In this document: one piece after another, positions 26,886-34,230 of the stretch | How the letters are laid out: every line of letters begins with the position of its first letter | Numbering within the stretch: the first letter of the stretch is position 1 | Source of the DNA: Bacteroidales bacterium | GTDB lineage: Bacteria > Bacteroidota > Bacteroidia > Bacteroidales > WCHB1-69 | Direction: 5' to 3' | DNA length: 44,509 nt | NCBI GenBank assembly: GCA_017616775.1 | Contig: JAFZXM010000009.1 | Coordinates: 1-44,509, forward strand | The notes under the pieces: generated by a model | Database searches by the model: none | Told to the model about the DNA's origin: nothing | What the model saw: the letters and a program-made list of their open reading frames with translations, nothing else | Position numbers and translations under genes: made by a program

Positions 26886-27417
26886 GGAGAAATTAAAATA
26901 TATCAATACTTTCATTTTTGATTTTGATGGCGTATTGACCAATGGAAAAGTTATAACCCTTCCTTTTCAGGGGAAAGACGATGTGATTTGCAATTCGGTT
27001 TTGGTGACCAATGTAAAAGACGGTTATGCCATACAATATGCTGTCAAACAAGGTTACAATGTGTGTGTGCTTACCGGTAATAGGGATGCATACCTGTGTG
27101 GACAACACAGATTCAAAGACAATTTGGGCGCAGATATTATTCATAGTAACAATAAAACAGATGAATTTCAACAATATATCAGTGCCAAGCACATACAGGC
27201 CGACAATGTGGTGTACATGGGTGATGACATTCCTGATTATAAGGTAATGCAATTGTCAGGATTGAAAGCCTGTCCTGCTGATGCTGCAGTTGAAATACAA
27301 GCTATTGCGGATTATATTTCTATCTACAAGGGAGGGGAAGGCTGTGTCCGGGATATTATAGAGCAAACATTGCGCGCCCAAAACAAATGGCTGCACGAAA
27401 GTGCCTATATTTGGTAA
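26872..27417 (+). CDS. KdsC-like HAD phosphatase
   Basis: This 181-residue cytoplasmic HAD hydrolase has motif I FDFDGVLTNG (nucleophile Asp near 15 and proton-donor Asp near 17), motif II VLTGNR, and motif IV YMGDDIPDYKVM. Its cap-less build and the end GEGCVRDIIEQTL match the KdsC group (3-deoxy-D-manno-octulosonate 8-phosphate phosphatase, Kdo synthesis for lipid A core). Exact substrate identity is not certain because C1-type HAD phosphatases share these motifs. It is the last gene of the porV2 operon, which could link LPS core supply with PorU-type attachment to LPS; that link is speculative. Confidence 0.85.
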   Translation: MKNYKEKLKYINTFIFDFDGVLTNGKVITLPFQGKDDVICNSVLVTNVKDGYAIQYAVKQGYNVCVLTGNRDAYLCGQHRFKDNLGADIIHSNNKTDEFQQYISAKHIQADNVVYMGDDIPDYKVMQLSGLKACPADAAVEIQAIADYISIYKGGEGCVRDIIEQTLRAQNKWLHESAYIW

Positions 27418-27492
27418 AAAAACATATTTACGTATCTCAGCAAACCTCAGCATATTGGTCCCCCCAAGCGGAAATGAATTCCGGCGGTAAAC

Positions 27493-27530
27493 AAAAAAAA
27501 GACGTATTCCCTATTTATAGCGAATACGTC
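27493..27530 (-). terminator. Terminator of the dsrC-dsrMK-desulfurase operon
   Basis: GACGTATTC (27501-27509) pairs with GAATACGTC (27522-27530), and CTAT/ATAG extends the stem inside. On the minus strand eight T residues follow the hairpin. It may also serve the convergent + strand operon, where only a weak T-tract follows. Confidence 0.9.
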
Positions 27531-27551
27531 TTAAAAGTATTTTTCTTGAAT

Positions 27552-28706
27552 TTAATTCTTTAAAGCAGCTATTTCTTTAATAGCGGTAATGACTGCATCT
27601 ATATCTGCTTCGGTATTGAAAGCGCCTACGCTTAAACGAACCGTGCCGTGGATATCTATAGTGCCTATTCCCTGATGAACTTTAGGAGCACATTGTAAAC
27701 CTGTGCGGCAAGCTATATCGTAATCCACGTCCAACATGGTTCCCACATCTCCTGCTTCAAATCCTTTTATGTTGAGAGAAAGCACAGGATTATGGTTAGC
27801 TGTGGATTCAGCACAATAAAGCGTTACTCCGGGAACGTCTTTTATTCCGAGACGGAGCTTTTCCCATAATTGCATTTCTTGGGCATGTAAGTTCTCTATA
27901 CCATGTTTGAGCACCCATTTTACACCGGCATTCAATCCGGCAACACCCAAAAGATTCATAGTTCCCGCTTCCAAACGGTAAGGATATTCTTCCAAGTGAC
28001 CGGGGTATGCAGACCTTACGCCCGTACCGCCAAAACGGGTATGTTTAACGGTAATGCCTTCTCTTACATAAGAACCTCCTATTCCTGTAGGGCCCATCAA
28101 ACATTTATGGCCGGTAAAAGCATAGCAATCCACGCCATAATTCACCATGTCCATCACATTGGCTCCCGCTCCCTGACTGCCGTCCACAACAAATATCAAA
28201 CCGTTGTCTTTGCATATTTTACCTATCTGCGGTATAGGTTGTACTGTGCCTATCACATTGGAACACTGAGTGCATACAACTAATTTGGTATTGGATTTAA
28301 TCGCCTTTTTGATGTCATCGGGATCTACATAACCATGTTTGTCAAAAGGTACGTAAGTAACTTCTATCAAGCCCCGTTGTTCCAACACATACAAAGGACG
28401 AAGTACGGAATTATGCTCCAACATGGTAGTGATAACATGATCGCCTTTTTCCACCAAACCTTGAATAAGTATATTCAAGGAGTCTGTAGCATTGTAACTA
28501 AAAGTCAACCTATTGGGGTCTCCTCCGCCATTAAACATCTCTGTCAGCATTTTTCTGGTATTTTCTACCAACTCGCCTGTTTCTATGGCTGCATCAAAAC
28601 CTGAACGACCCGGACTTACACCATGAGTACGGTAATATGTATTCATAAAATCGTAAACTTCTTCCGGCTTGGGGTATGTGGTAGCTGAATTATCTAAATA
28701 TATCAT
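27552..28706 (-). CDS. Cysteine desulfurase family PLP enzyme
   Basis: This 384-residue class V aminotransferase starts IYLDNSATTYPKPEEVY and has the PLP lysine K201 in FTGHKCLMGPTG. His98 stacks on PLP (LEHNSVLRP). The persulfide cysteine C339 is in CRTGLQCAP, followed by HQGIGT. The sequence pattern (RLEAGTMNLLGVAGL, then GTVRLSVGAFNT) fits the cysteine desulfurase subfamily typified by Enterococcus EF2568, rather than IscS or SufS proper. The enzyme would move sulfur from cysteine onto its own Cys339 and then to an acceptor. It is the last gene of an operon with DsrC and DsrMK-like proteins, so DsrC is a plausible acceptor; that is inference. Confidence 0.88.
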   Translation of the reverse strand: MIYLDNSATTYPKPEEVYDFMNTYYRTHGVSPGRSGFDAAIETGELVENTRKMLTEMFNGGGDPNRLTFSYNATDSLNILIQGLVEKGDHVITTMLEHNSVLRPLYVLEQRGLIEVTYVPFDKHGYVDPDDIKKAIKSNTKLVVCTQCSNVIGTVQPIPQIGKICKDNGLIFVVDGSQGAGANVMDMVNYGVDCYAFTGHKCLMGPTGIGGSYVREGITVKHTRFGGTGVRSAYPGHLEEYPYRLEAGTMNLLGVAGLNAGVKWVLKHGIENLHAQEMQLWEKLRLGIKDVPGVTLYCAESTANHNPVLSLNIKGFEAGDVGTMLDVDYDIACRTGLQCAPKVHQGIGTIDIHGTVRLSVGAFNTEADIDAVITAIKEIAALKN

Positions 28707-28754
28707 GATATACCGTTTAAATTATTGTTTTATTATTTAATATAAAATCATTAC

Positions 28755-30047
28755 TTATTCTAATACCAAGGCATCGGCCACTATTTCGGCAATGGTTTTT
28801 ATTTTCACATTCAATTTATATATATTGTTCAGTTGTATAAGCTGGTCTACACAATTGTGACAAGGAGTAACCACCACCTTGGCACCTGTATTGCGTATTT
28901 GGTCGGCTTTGATTTTGCCTATTGCAATACGGCGTTCGTTGTATTCGCTCATTGCCAATTGACCGCCGCCGCCGCCACAGCAGAAATTGTCTATACCGTG
29001 AGGTGTCATCTCTTTAAAATGGGTGACGGATTGGCTGATAGTGTAACGCAATTCACTCTCCAAACCTCCGTTGCGGACCAAATTGCAAGGGTCGTGTAAA
29101 GTTACCAACTCTTGATTGAGCGATTTGTCTAATTTAATACGCCCCTCCCGTATATAAGTGTTGATTAATTCTACAGCCGTAATGGTTTCAAATTCGTAGG
29201 AGTGTTGTAAATAATTAGGACCTTCCCATCTGTTGGCACGGGAGCCGTGTCCGCATTCTCCCAACACCAATATTTTGCAATGCTTGTTAAACACTTCATC
29301 GTGTAAACGTTTGGCTATTGATTTTGCATGTTCATTGTTGCCGCTAAACAGACCATAGTTGGTAACATCATACATGTCTGTGGAAATGGTCCAGCTTTCT
29401 TTGGCGGCAAAAAATATTTTAGCCAATGCCGCTATGGATAAGGGGAAGAACTTAGGCTCACGCGGATTGAGAGTATATAAAATATTTTTGTCAGTCTCAT
29501 TCAGCGGAATGCGGGCTTCCGAGCCGCATTCGTCTTGGAGGTCTTCTTCCATCCATTGTATGGTATCTACAAAGTCGGCAGTAGGAATAGCCATATTGTT
29601 GCCTGTTTGTAAGGCGGCGTCTACAGTAGCCTGAAGCGTGGCCGGCACTAAACCCATAGCTGCCAGCATGCGACGTCCGAAATGCACCACATAGGCTATA
29701 TCCACACCTATGGAACAATGTTTAACACATCTTCCGCACATGGTACATGCTCCGAAAAGAGCATCTGTCATTTCTTCGGCCATCTGCTCGTCCAAAGGAC
29801 GGGCATTTACTAAAAATGGGGCTACTCTGCCAATAAGGGTGCAATATTTTCTATATAAGGCCGCCACCAATTCCACTTTACGGGCAGGCATGTACCTGTC
29901 ATCGTGCAGGGTTTTGTAATACATACAACTTTCGGCACATAACCCGCAATGTACACAAGCATTCAAATGCGTTTCCAATTTACTGTCGGGACGCATTTTT
30001 AACAAATGTAACGCTTTGTCTATCTGTTCTGTTGTTAATTTTTCCAT
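28755..30047 (-). CDS. dsrK: DsrK/HdrD-like iron-sulfur protein
   Basis: This 430-residue cytoplasmic-side subunit has two 4Fe-4S ferredoxin motifs (C31, C34, C37, C41 in CVHCGLCAESC; C101, C104, C107, C111 in CTMCGRCVKHC). A C-terminal CCG domain has the noncubane-cluster pattern C321-x34-CC356/357-x38-C396-x2-C399 (DPCNLVR, NFCCGGGGG, TPCHNC). The first CCG repeat is degenerate, as in DsrK. In sulfate reducers DsrK reduces the DsrC trisulfide or disulfide with electrons from membrane DsrM; HdrD is the heterodisulfide equivalent. Here it sits 5 bp after dsrM and two genes after a two-cysteine dsrC, which supports the DsrK reading over a lactate-utilisation or glycolate oxidase protein. Confidence 0.82.
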   Translation of the reverse strand: MEKLTTEQIDKALHLLKMRPDSKLETHLNACVHCGLCAESCMYYKTLHDDRYMPARKVELVAALYRKYCTLIGRVAPFLVNARPLDEQMAEEMTDALFGACTMCGRCVKHCSIGVDIAYVVHFGRRMLAAMGLVPATLQATVDAALQTGNNMAIPTADFVDTIQWMEEDLQDECGSEARIPLNETDKNILYTLNPREPKFFPLSIAALAKIFFAAKESWTISTDMYDVTNYGLFSGNNEHAKSIAKRLHDEVFNKHCKILVLGECGHGSRANRWEGPNYLQHSYEFETITAVELINTYIREGRIKLDKSLNQELVTLHDPCNLVRNGGLESELRYTISQSVTHFKEMTPHGIDNFCCGGGGGQLAMSEYNERRIAIGKIKADQIRNTGAKVVVTPCHNCVDQLIQLNNIYKLNVKIKTIAEIVADALVLE

Positions 30048-30052
30048 GTCAA

Positions 30053-30679
30053 CTATTTTTTAGGAGGCCACACATTGCGCCACCCGTAGAAACGACCCAA
30101 ATGATATCTGGCGGCAAAAAAATACAGTACATGTCTTAATTTGCCTATAGGCATATATAGCAATAAGACGGTTACTTCTATATAATATACGGGTGCAAAC
30201 ATATGGGGCAGCATCAAGTATAATATGGTAAACAATTGGAACAGGGTGGTAAGGAAATTGGATAAATAATCATCCAAATGCGATAAATCACGCATTTTTT
30301 TGACCACCATACGTTTTATCAGCAATCCTGTTCCGCATGCAGCACCCGCCAATATGCATACAGTCAATATTCGGCTGAGCCACAACGGAAATTGGGCAGG
30401 TGATATAAAAAAGAATACCGCAAACAATAGAATACTTATAAAAGTACCTATATGAAATAGGGCTCCTGCCGTAAAAGTGGGGATATGCAGATATGCCGTT
30501 TCTTTATGATTAGGCATCATGGCCGTAGTGTATGCGTATGCTTCCGCTTTGACCAAATTACCCGTTTTTTTCGAAAAATCTTTAGGATTACCTTCCCGTA
30601 TCAATCGTAAAAAATGCCAAAGCATTGCAACGGCAAACACCACCAATGCCGCTAAACCGAGATAGTGATACCAATACAT
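30053..30679 (-). CDS. dsrM: DsrM-like membrane cytochrome b subunit
   Basis: This 208-residue protein has about five membrane spans and histidines placed like the heme ligands of the NarI/DsrM family (TFTAGALFHIGTFISILLF and KLRHVLYFFAARYHLGRFYGWR). It begins YWYHYLGLAALVVFAVAML. In DsrMK it carries electrons between quinones and DsrK at the inner membrane. It is shorter than most full DsrM proteins, as expected for a minimal DsrMK without DsrJOP; none of these latter genes is present in the window. It is translated directly ahead of dsrK with 5 bp between. Confidence 0.75.
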   Translation of the reverse strand: MYWYHYLGLAALVVFAVAMLWHFLRLIREGNPKDFSKKTGNLVKAEAYAYTTAMMPNHKETAYLHIPTFTAGALFHIGTFISILLFAVFFFISPAQFPLWLSRILTVCILAGAACGTGLLIKRMVVKKMRDLSHLDDYLSNFLTTLFQLFTILYLMLPHMFAPVYYIEVTVLLLYMPIGKLRHVLYFFAARYHLGRFYGWRNVWPPKK

Positions 30680-30696
30680 ATTATTTTAATTAATGT

Positions 30697-30990
30697 TTAT
30701 ACGCAACCATCAGGTTTGGGCAATCCTGCTACTCTACAAGCTCCACGGGCAGGACCCAATGGAAACAATTCGTATATGTCTTTCAATTTCAAGCCTGTTT
30801 CTTTACATATTGTACGTATCATAGGCGCATTGCCTTTTTCATTGAAATTATTTCTGATAACACGTACCACAGCCCAATGCTTGTCTGTCATTTCTATGCC
30901 GTCGGCTTGAGCTATTTGTAAAGCCACTTCATCATTCCATACTTCCGGATTGGTCAAAAAGCCGTCTCCGTCAAAATTTAATTCTGCCAT
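30697..30990 (-). CDS. dsrC: DsrC with both redox cysteines
   Basis: This 97-residue soluble protein ends GPARGACRVAGLPKPDGCV. The penultimate C96 and the second C85, 11 residues earlier, are the CysA/CysB pair of true DsrC. TusE-type relatives keep only the penultimate cysteine. The DsrC signature GFLTNPEVWNDEVALQIAQADGI and LTDKHW-like MTDKHWAVVRVIRN are present. The ATG at 30988-30990 gives MAELNFDG, the usual DsrC start; a TTG three codons upstream is less likely. DsrC carries sulfur as persulfide or trisulfide and is reoxidised or reduced by DsrMK. It is the first gene of the operon, 32 bp after a TAnnTTTG box. No dsrAB occurs in this window, so its sulfur source here is an open question. 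Confidence 0.9.
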   Translation of the reverse strand: MAELNFDGDGFLTNPEVWNDEVALQIAQADGIEMTDKHWAVVRVIRNNFNEKGNAPMIRTICKETGLKLKDIYELFPLGPARGACRVAGLPKPDGCV

Positions 30991-31021
30991 TTTTAACAAT
31001 TTAAATTTATGTTACAATTTG

Positions 31022-31029
31022 CAAAGATA
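31022..31029 (-). promoter_or_regulatory. -7 promoter box of the dsrC operon
   Basis: The minus strand reads TATCTTTG followed by CAAATTG, an exact TAnnTTTG match, about 31 bp before the dsrC ATG. Confidence 0.65.
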
Positions 31030-31076
31030 ACATTTTTTTTAATAATAAAAAATTTCGTTTAAAACAGCCTGTTTCT

Positions 31077-32042
31077 TCAATATACCAAAGATAAAATATC
31101 GGTTATTATTTCAGCGTGTTTAGAATTTTTGTCAAAATCGGGAGCTTGATGCATGGAAGCACCTTCCAACAGAATTCGGGCCTGTTCTATGGCTTCGGGT
31201 TGCAAACTGTCGGAAGCTATGACAACTTGTTGTATGATGCCTTTTTGCTCATCGGTATCTATGCTTAATTCCACTTCCCCCCAAGAAAATGACGCCGTTT
31301 TTTGCGCAGAAAAATGTTTCCATTTGTTCCATATCCATTCATCGGAAGAATATTGCTGATACAATTGTTTTACTGCCGGCAACTGCGTCAAAGAATCAAA
31401 ATCCATTATTTTTGCCTTTTCTCCGTATATGGCTTCAAAAGCCGAGATCATGTTCGGTACTATGTTTTCGGAGGTAACGGGGGCAAGTTCGGCCAAATTA
31501 ACCACCCTGCTCCGTACCGATTGTACACCGTGCTTTTGCAATTTGGAAGGTTTTACCTTTAAATACCGTTGCATATCGTTCATATTGCCGTTGATGAGTA
31601 TGGTGCCGTGATGCAAATGCTGATATTTTCCTTTGTTGAAAGCGTTGCCCGAAAATTTACGTCCTTCACACAATACATCATTGCGCCCGCTTATTTGCGT
31701 GTGCAAGCCGTAAGCGGCAACGGCTTTTTGCAATACCGAAAATTGTTTGAGCACATCATATTCATCATGCGAAGCAATAAATGAAAAATTGATGTTACCG
31801 CTGTCGTGATACACCGCTCCTCCGCCTGTACTGCGCCGCATGACAAAACCGCCTTCTTCCAAAAGAAGGGCTGCATTACATTCTGCAAAAGGATTTTGAT
31901 TTTTACCCACCACCACCGTTCGGAAATTTTTCCATAAATACATGGTTACGGTATGGGTAAGTTCCTGATTCAGTAAATAATTTTCAACGGCCACATTTAA
32001 ATGAGGGTCGGTTTGATTGCTAATAACCAATAGTAAATTCAT
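31077..32042 (-). CDS. lplA: Lipoate-protein ligase
   Basis: This 321-residue cytoplasmic enzyme attaches lipoate (through lipoyl-AMP) to E2 and GcvH lysines. Motifs are RRSTGGGAVYHDSGNINFSF (nucleotide and lipoate loop), VVGKNQNPFAECN, and ISGRNDVLCEGRKFSGNAF. It has the C-terminal accessory domain (SFSWGEVELSIDTDEQKG). The frame is open to 32090, but a TAnnTTTG promoter lies at 32065-32072, so the ATG at 32042 (MNLLLVISNQT) is the real start. Whether it is involved with the neighbouring sulfur genes is unknown; lipoate is itself a sulfur cofactor, but separate promoters argue for independent control. Confidence 0.92.
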   Translation of the reverse strand: MNLLLVISNQTDPHLNVAVENYLLNQELTHTVTMYLWKNFRTVVVGKNQNPFAECNAALLLEEGGFVMRRSTGGGAVYHDSGNINFSFIASHDEYDVLKQFSVLQKAVAAYGLHTQISGRNDVLCEGRKFSGNAFNKGKYQHLHHGTILINGNMNDMQRYLKVKPSKLQKHGVQSVRSRVVNLAELAPVTSENIVPNMISAFEAIYGEKAKIMDFDSLTQLPAVKQLYQQYSSDEWIWNKWKHFSAQKTASFSWGEVELSIDTDEQKGIIQQVVIASDSLQPEAIEQARILLEGASMHQAPDFDKNSKHAEIITDILSLVY

Positions 32043-32064
32043 CTTTCTTTTTTTTGAATATTTG

Positions 32065-32072
32065 CAAAGGTA
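32065..32072 (-). promoter_or_regulatory. -7 promoter box of lplA
   Basis: The minus strand reads TACCTTTG, 22 bp upstream of the ATG at 32042; it fixes the start choice for lplA. Confidence 0.65.
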
Positions 32073-32259
32073 GTTTTTTTTATAAAACAAAAGCCCGCTA
32101 ATTGACTATAGTGCTAAAAGAAACGGAAATCAACAGTTTTTTTATTGTCTTTTCCAATAAAAACGGAGCCGAATAAAAATTTTTATAATTGATTTACAGA
32201 TATATATGTATTTTTTTATATTTTTTTTCTTTATTCAAGTTTCGCATTAAAAAAAATTA

Positions 32260-32267
32260 TACCTTTG
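32260..32267 (+). promoter_or_regulatory. -7 promoter box of the tRNA-Gln gene
   Basis: TACCTTTG is an exact TAnnTTTG box 16 bp upstream of the mature tRNA 5' end. Confidence 0.65.
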
Positions 32268-32283
32268 CAACGCTTTAGGCAAT

Positions 32284-32354
32284 TGTCCAATGGTGTAATG
32301 GTAGCACTACAGTTTTTGGTACTGTCTGTCTTGGTTCGAATCCAGGTTGGACAA
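32284..32354 (+). tRNA. tRNA-Gln (anticodon UUG)
   Basis: The cloverleaf can be drawn by hand. The acceptor TGTCCAA pairs with TTGGACA. The D arm is GTG...CAC with TAATGGTAG. The anticodon arm is ACAGT-TTTTGGT-ACTGT, with loop positions 34-36 TTG. The T arm is CTTGG-TTCGAAT-CCAGG. Discriminator is A and the CCA is not encoded. TTG (UUG) reads CAA glutamine codons. It has its own promoter and is followed by a hairpin, and it lies 103 bp ahead of rimP. Confidence 0.95.
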
Positions 32355-32358
32355 CAGT

Positions 32359-32396
32359 GAAATCTCACTTATTGATAAAGTGGGATTTCTTGTTTT
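32359..32396 (+). terminator. Terminator after tRNA-Gln
   Basis: GAAATCTCACTT pairs with AAGTGGGATTTC across a seven-base loop, and TTGTTTT follows. Some read-through into rimP is possible. Confidence 0.75.
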
Positions 32397-32413
32397 AAGA
32401 GGATGGATTAAAT

Positions 32414-32441
32414 GAGAGGGCTTATCATAACTCTCTTTTTT
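32414..32441 (+). terminator. Second short terminator-like hairpin before rimP
   Basis: GAGAG...CTCTC (32414-32435) is followed by a run of eight T. It lies between the tRNA terminator and the rimP start at 32457. It may be a second terminator or an attenuator in the rimP leader. Confidence 0.4.
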
Positions 32442-32456
32442 TTATATAATATAAAT

Positions 32457-32909
32457 ATGACAAGCATTACAGTAAACAAAATAACGCAATTGGTAAATGA
32501 AGCCATAGAAGGTACCGATTTGTTTATAGGAGAAATAAAGATAAAATCGGGAAATATCATTTATATATTTTTAGACGGGGACCATGGTGTGCCCATTTCC
32601 AAATGTGTGGATGTGAGTCGTTATGTGGAGAAACATTTGGACAGGGAGCGTGAAGATTTTGAGTTGAATGTATCTTCTTACGGAATAGGTCAACCTTTAA
32701 AATTTTTACGTCAATATGTCAATGCAATAGGCAAGCAGTTAACCGTTACCTTGCAGGATGGCACCAAATATACGGGCATTTTGCTGCAGGCAGACGGGCA
32801 ACAAATAACCCTGCAATTAAAACCCGATAAAAAACATGCCGATATTCCGGCATGTTCTATCGGAATGAATACAATTAAAACAGCGAAAATAGATGCAATA
32901 TTTAAGTAA
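32457..32909 (+). CDS. rimP: Ribosome maturation factor RimP
   Basis: RimP binds the 30S subunit late in assembly. The 150-residue length fits. Visible segments are LFIGEIKIKSGNIIYIFLDGDHGVPISKCVDVSRYVEKHLDRE and the second-domain GKQLTVTLQDGTKYTGILL (each only quoted in part as motifs of the family). The upstream extension to 32412 covers a hairpin with a T-tract, so the ATG at 32457 (MTSITVNKI) is preferred. It is followed by nusA and infB, the classic rimP-nusA-infB order. Confidence 0.92.
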   Translation: MTSITVNKITQLVNEAIEGTDLFIGEIKIKSGNIIYIFLDGDHGVPISKCVDVSRYVEKHLDREREDFELNVSSYGIGQPLKFLRQYVNAIGKQLTVTLQDGTKYTGILLQADGQQITLQLKPDKKHADIPACSIGMNTIKTAKIDAIFK

Positions 32910-32921
32910 ATAAACATAACC

Positions 32922-34175
32922 ATGAGTGAAAATCTAAATTTGATAGACACGTTTTCGGAATTCAAAGAATTCAAAAACATAGACAAAGAATCGTTAATGC
33001 GTATTTTGGAAGATATTTTCAAACAGATGTTGCTGAAAAAATACGGCCAAGATTCAAATGTAAACGTTATTGTCAATACAGACAAAGGAGATGTGGAGTT
33101 TCAACGGTTTTTGGAAATAGTGGAAGACGGTGAACTCACTGATGAAAGCACGCAAATAGAGCTTTCCAAGGCAGTGAAAATAGAACCTGATTTCGAAGTG
33201 GGAGAAGAATTGTGCGAAACCATACAGTTAAAAGATTTCGGACGCAGGGATATTTTGGCATTGCGTCAAAGTTTGGCCGCCAAAGTAATGGAATACGAAA
33301 AAGATATTATTTACCAAAAATACGAAAACAAAGTAGGAGAAATAGTTTCGGGTACCGTGGTGCACACCAATAAAAAAGATCTTACTTTTGTGGACGATGA
33401 AGATATAGAAATTATCATCAGAAAAAATGAGCTCATTCCCAGAGACCATTATAAAAAAGGTGATCCTATCCGTGCCGTCATCACCAAAGTGGAGCCCAAA
33501 GCCAATTCTTCTTTAATAGAAGCCTCCAGAACGTCTCCCATGTTTTTGGAAAAATTAATGGAAGAAGAAATTCCCGAAATATACGACGGTATAATAGTGA
33601 TAAAGAACATAGTGCGTATGCCCGGCGACAGAGCAAAAATTGCGGTGGAAACATTCGACGACAGAATAGACCCCGTAGGCTCTTGCGTTGGAATGAAAGG
33701 CTCCCGTATTCATGGTATTACACGCGAATTAAGAGAAGAAAATATAGATATAGTCAACTATACTGCCAATCCTGCATTGTATATCACCCGCGCTTTGAAT
33801 CCGGCTAAAATTTCCAATTTGGAAATAGACGAAGAAAACAAAACGGCCATTGCCGTGATGAAATCCGATCAAATATCGCTGGCTATCGGTAAAAATGGTT
33901 CCAATATACGTTTGGCAGCCAAGCTCACAGGCTACGATATAGATGTGATAAAAGAAAATGCCATAGGCATAGAAGATGTGGCCATAGATGAATTTGCCGA
34001 CGAAATAGACCAATGGGTGATAGACGTGCTTAAGAGCATAGGCTGTGATACAGGCCGCAGTGTTTTGGAACTGAGTAGAGAAGAACTTTTGCGTCGTTCC
34101 GATTTGGAAGAAGATACAATCGATCACATTATAGATGTTATATCGGCTGAATTTGACGATAGCGAAGAAAAATAA
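32922..34175 (+). CDS. nusA: Transcription termination/antitermination factor NusA
   Basis: NusA binds RNA polymerase and nascent RNA to control pausing, termination and antitermination. The 417-residue protein has the N-terminal RNAP-binding domain (about 1-130, ALRQSLAAKVMEYEKD), an S1 domain (VGEIVSGTVVHTNKKDLTFV) and two KH domains with RIHGITRELREENIDIV and SLAIGKNGSNIRLAAKLTGY. A short C-terminal helical region ends DDSEEK. It starts 13 bp after rimP and is followed by infB, the usual order. Confidence 0.97.
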   Translation: MSENLNLIDTFSEFKEFKNIDKESLMRILEDIFKQMLLKKYGQDSNVNVIVNTDKGDVEFQRFLEIVEDGELTDESTQIELSKAVKIEPDFEVGEELCETIQLKDFGRRDILALRQSLAAKVMEYEKDIIYQKYENKVGEIVSGTVVHTNKKDLTFVDDEDIEIIIRKNELIPRDHYKKGDPIRAVITKVEPKANSSLIEASRTSPMFLEKLMEEEIPEIYDGIIVIKNIVRMPGDRAKIAVETFDDRIDPVGSCVGMKGSRIHGITRELREENIDIVNYTANPALYITRALNPAKISNLEIDEENKTAIAVMKSDQISLAIGKNGSNIRLAAKLTGYDIDVIKENAIGIEDVAIDEFADEIDQWVIDVLKSIGCDTGRSVLELSREELLRRSDLEEDTIDHIIDVISAEFDDSEEK

Positions 34176-34230
34176 TAGTTTCCCGAACGAGAATCAAAAA
34201 TAAATAGCTGTTCAACTAAAATAAAAATCG

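Noticed and set aside
30697..30990. Reading the DsrC protein as TusE
   Set aside because: TusE-type proteins keep only the penultimate cysteine; this protein has both C85 and C96 with DsrMK genes next to it.
32043..32090. 16-residue N-terminal extension of the lipoate ligase
   Set aside because: It would place the promoter box inside the coding region; MNLLL at 32042 fits the family start.
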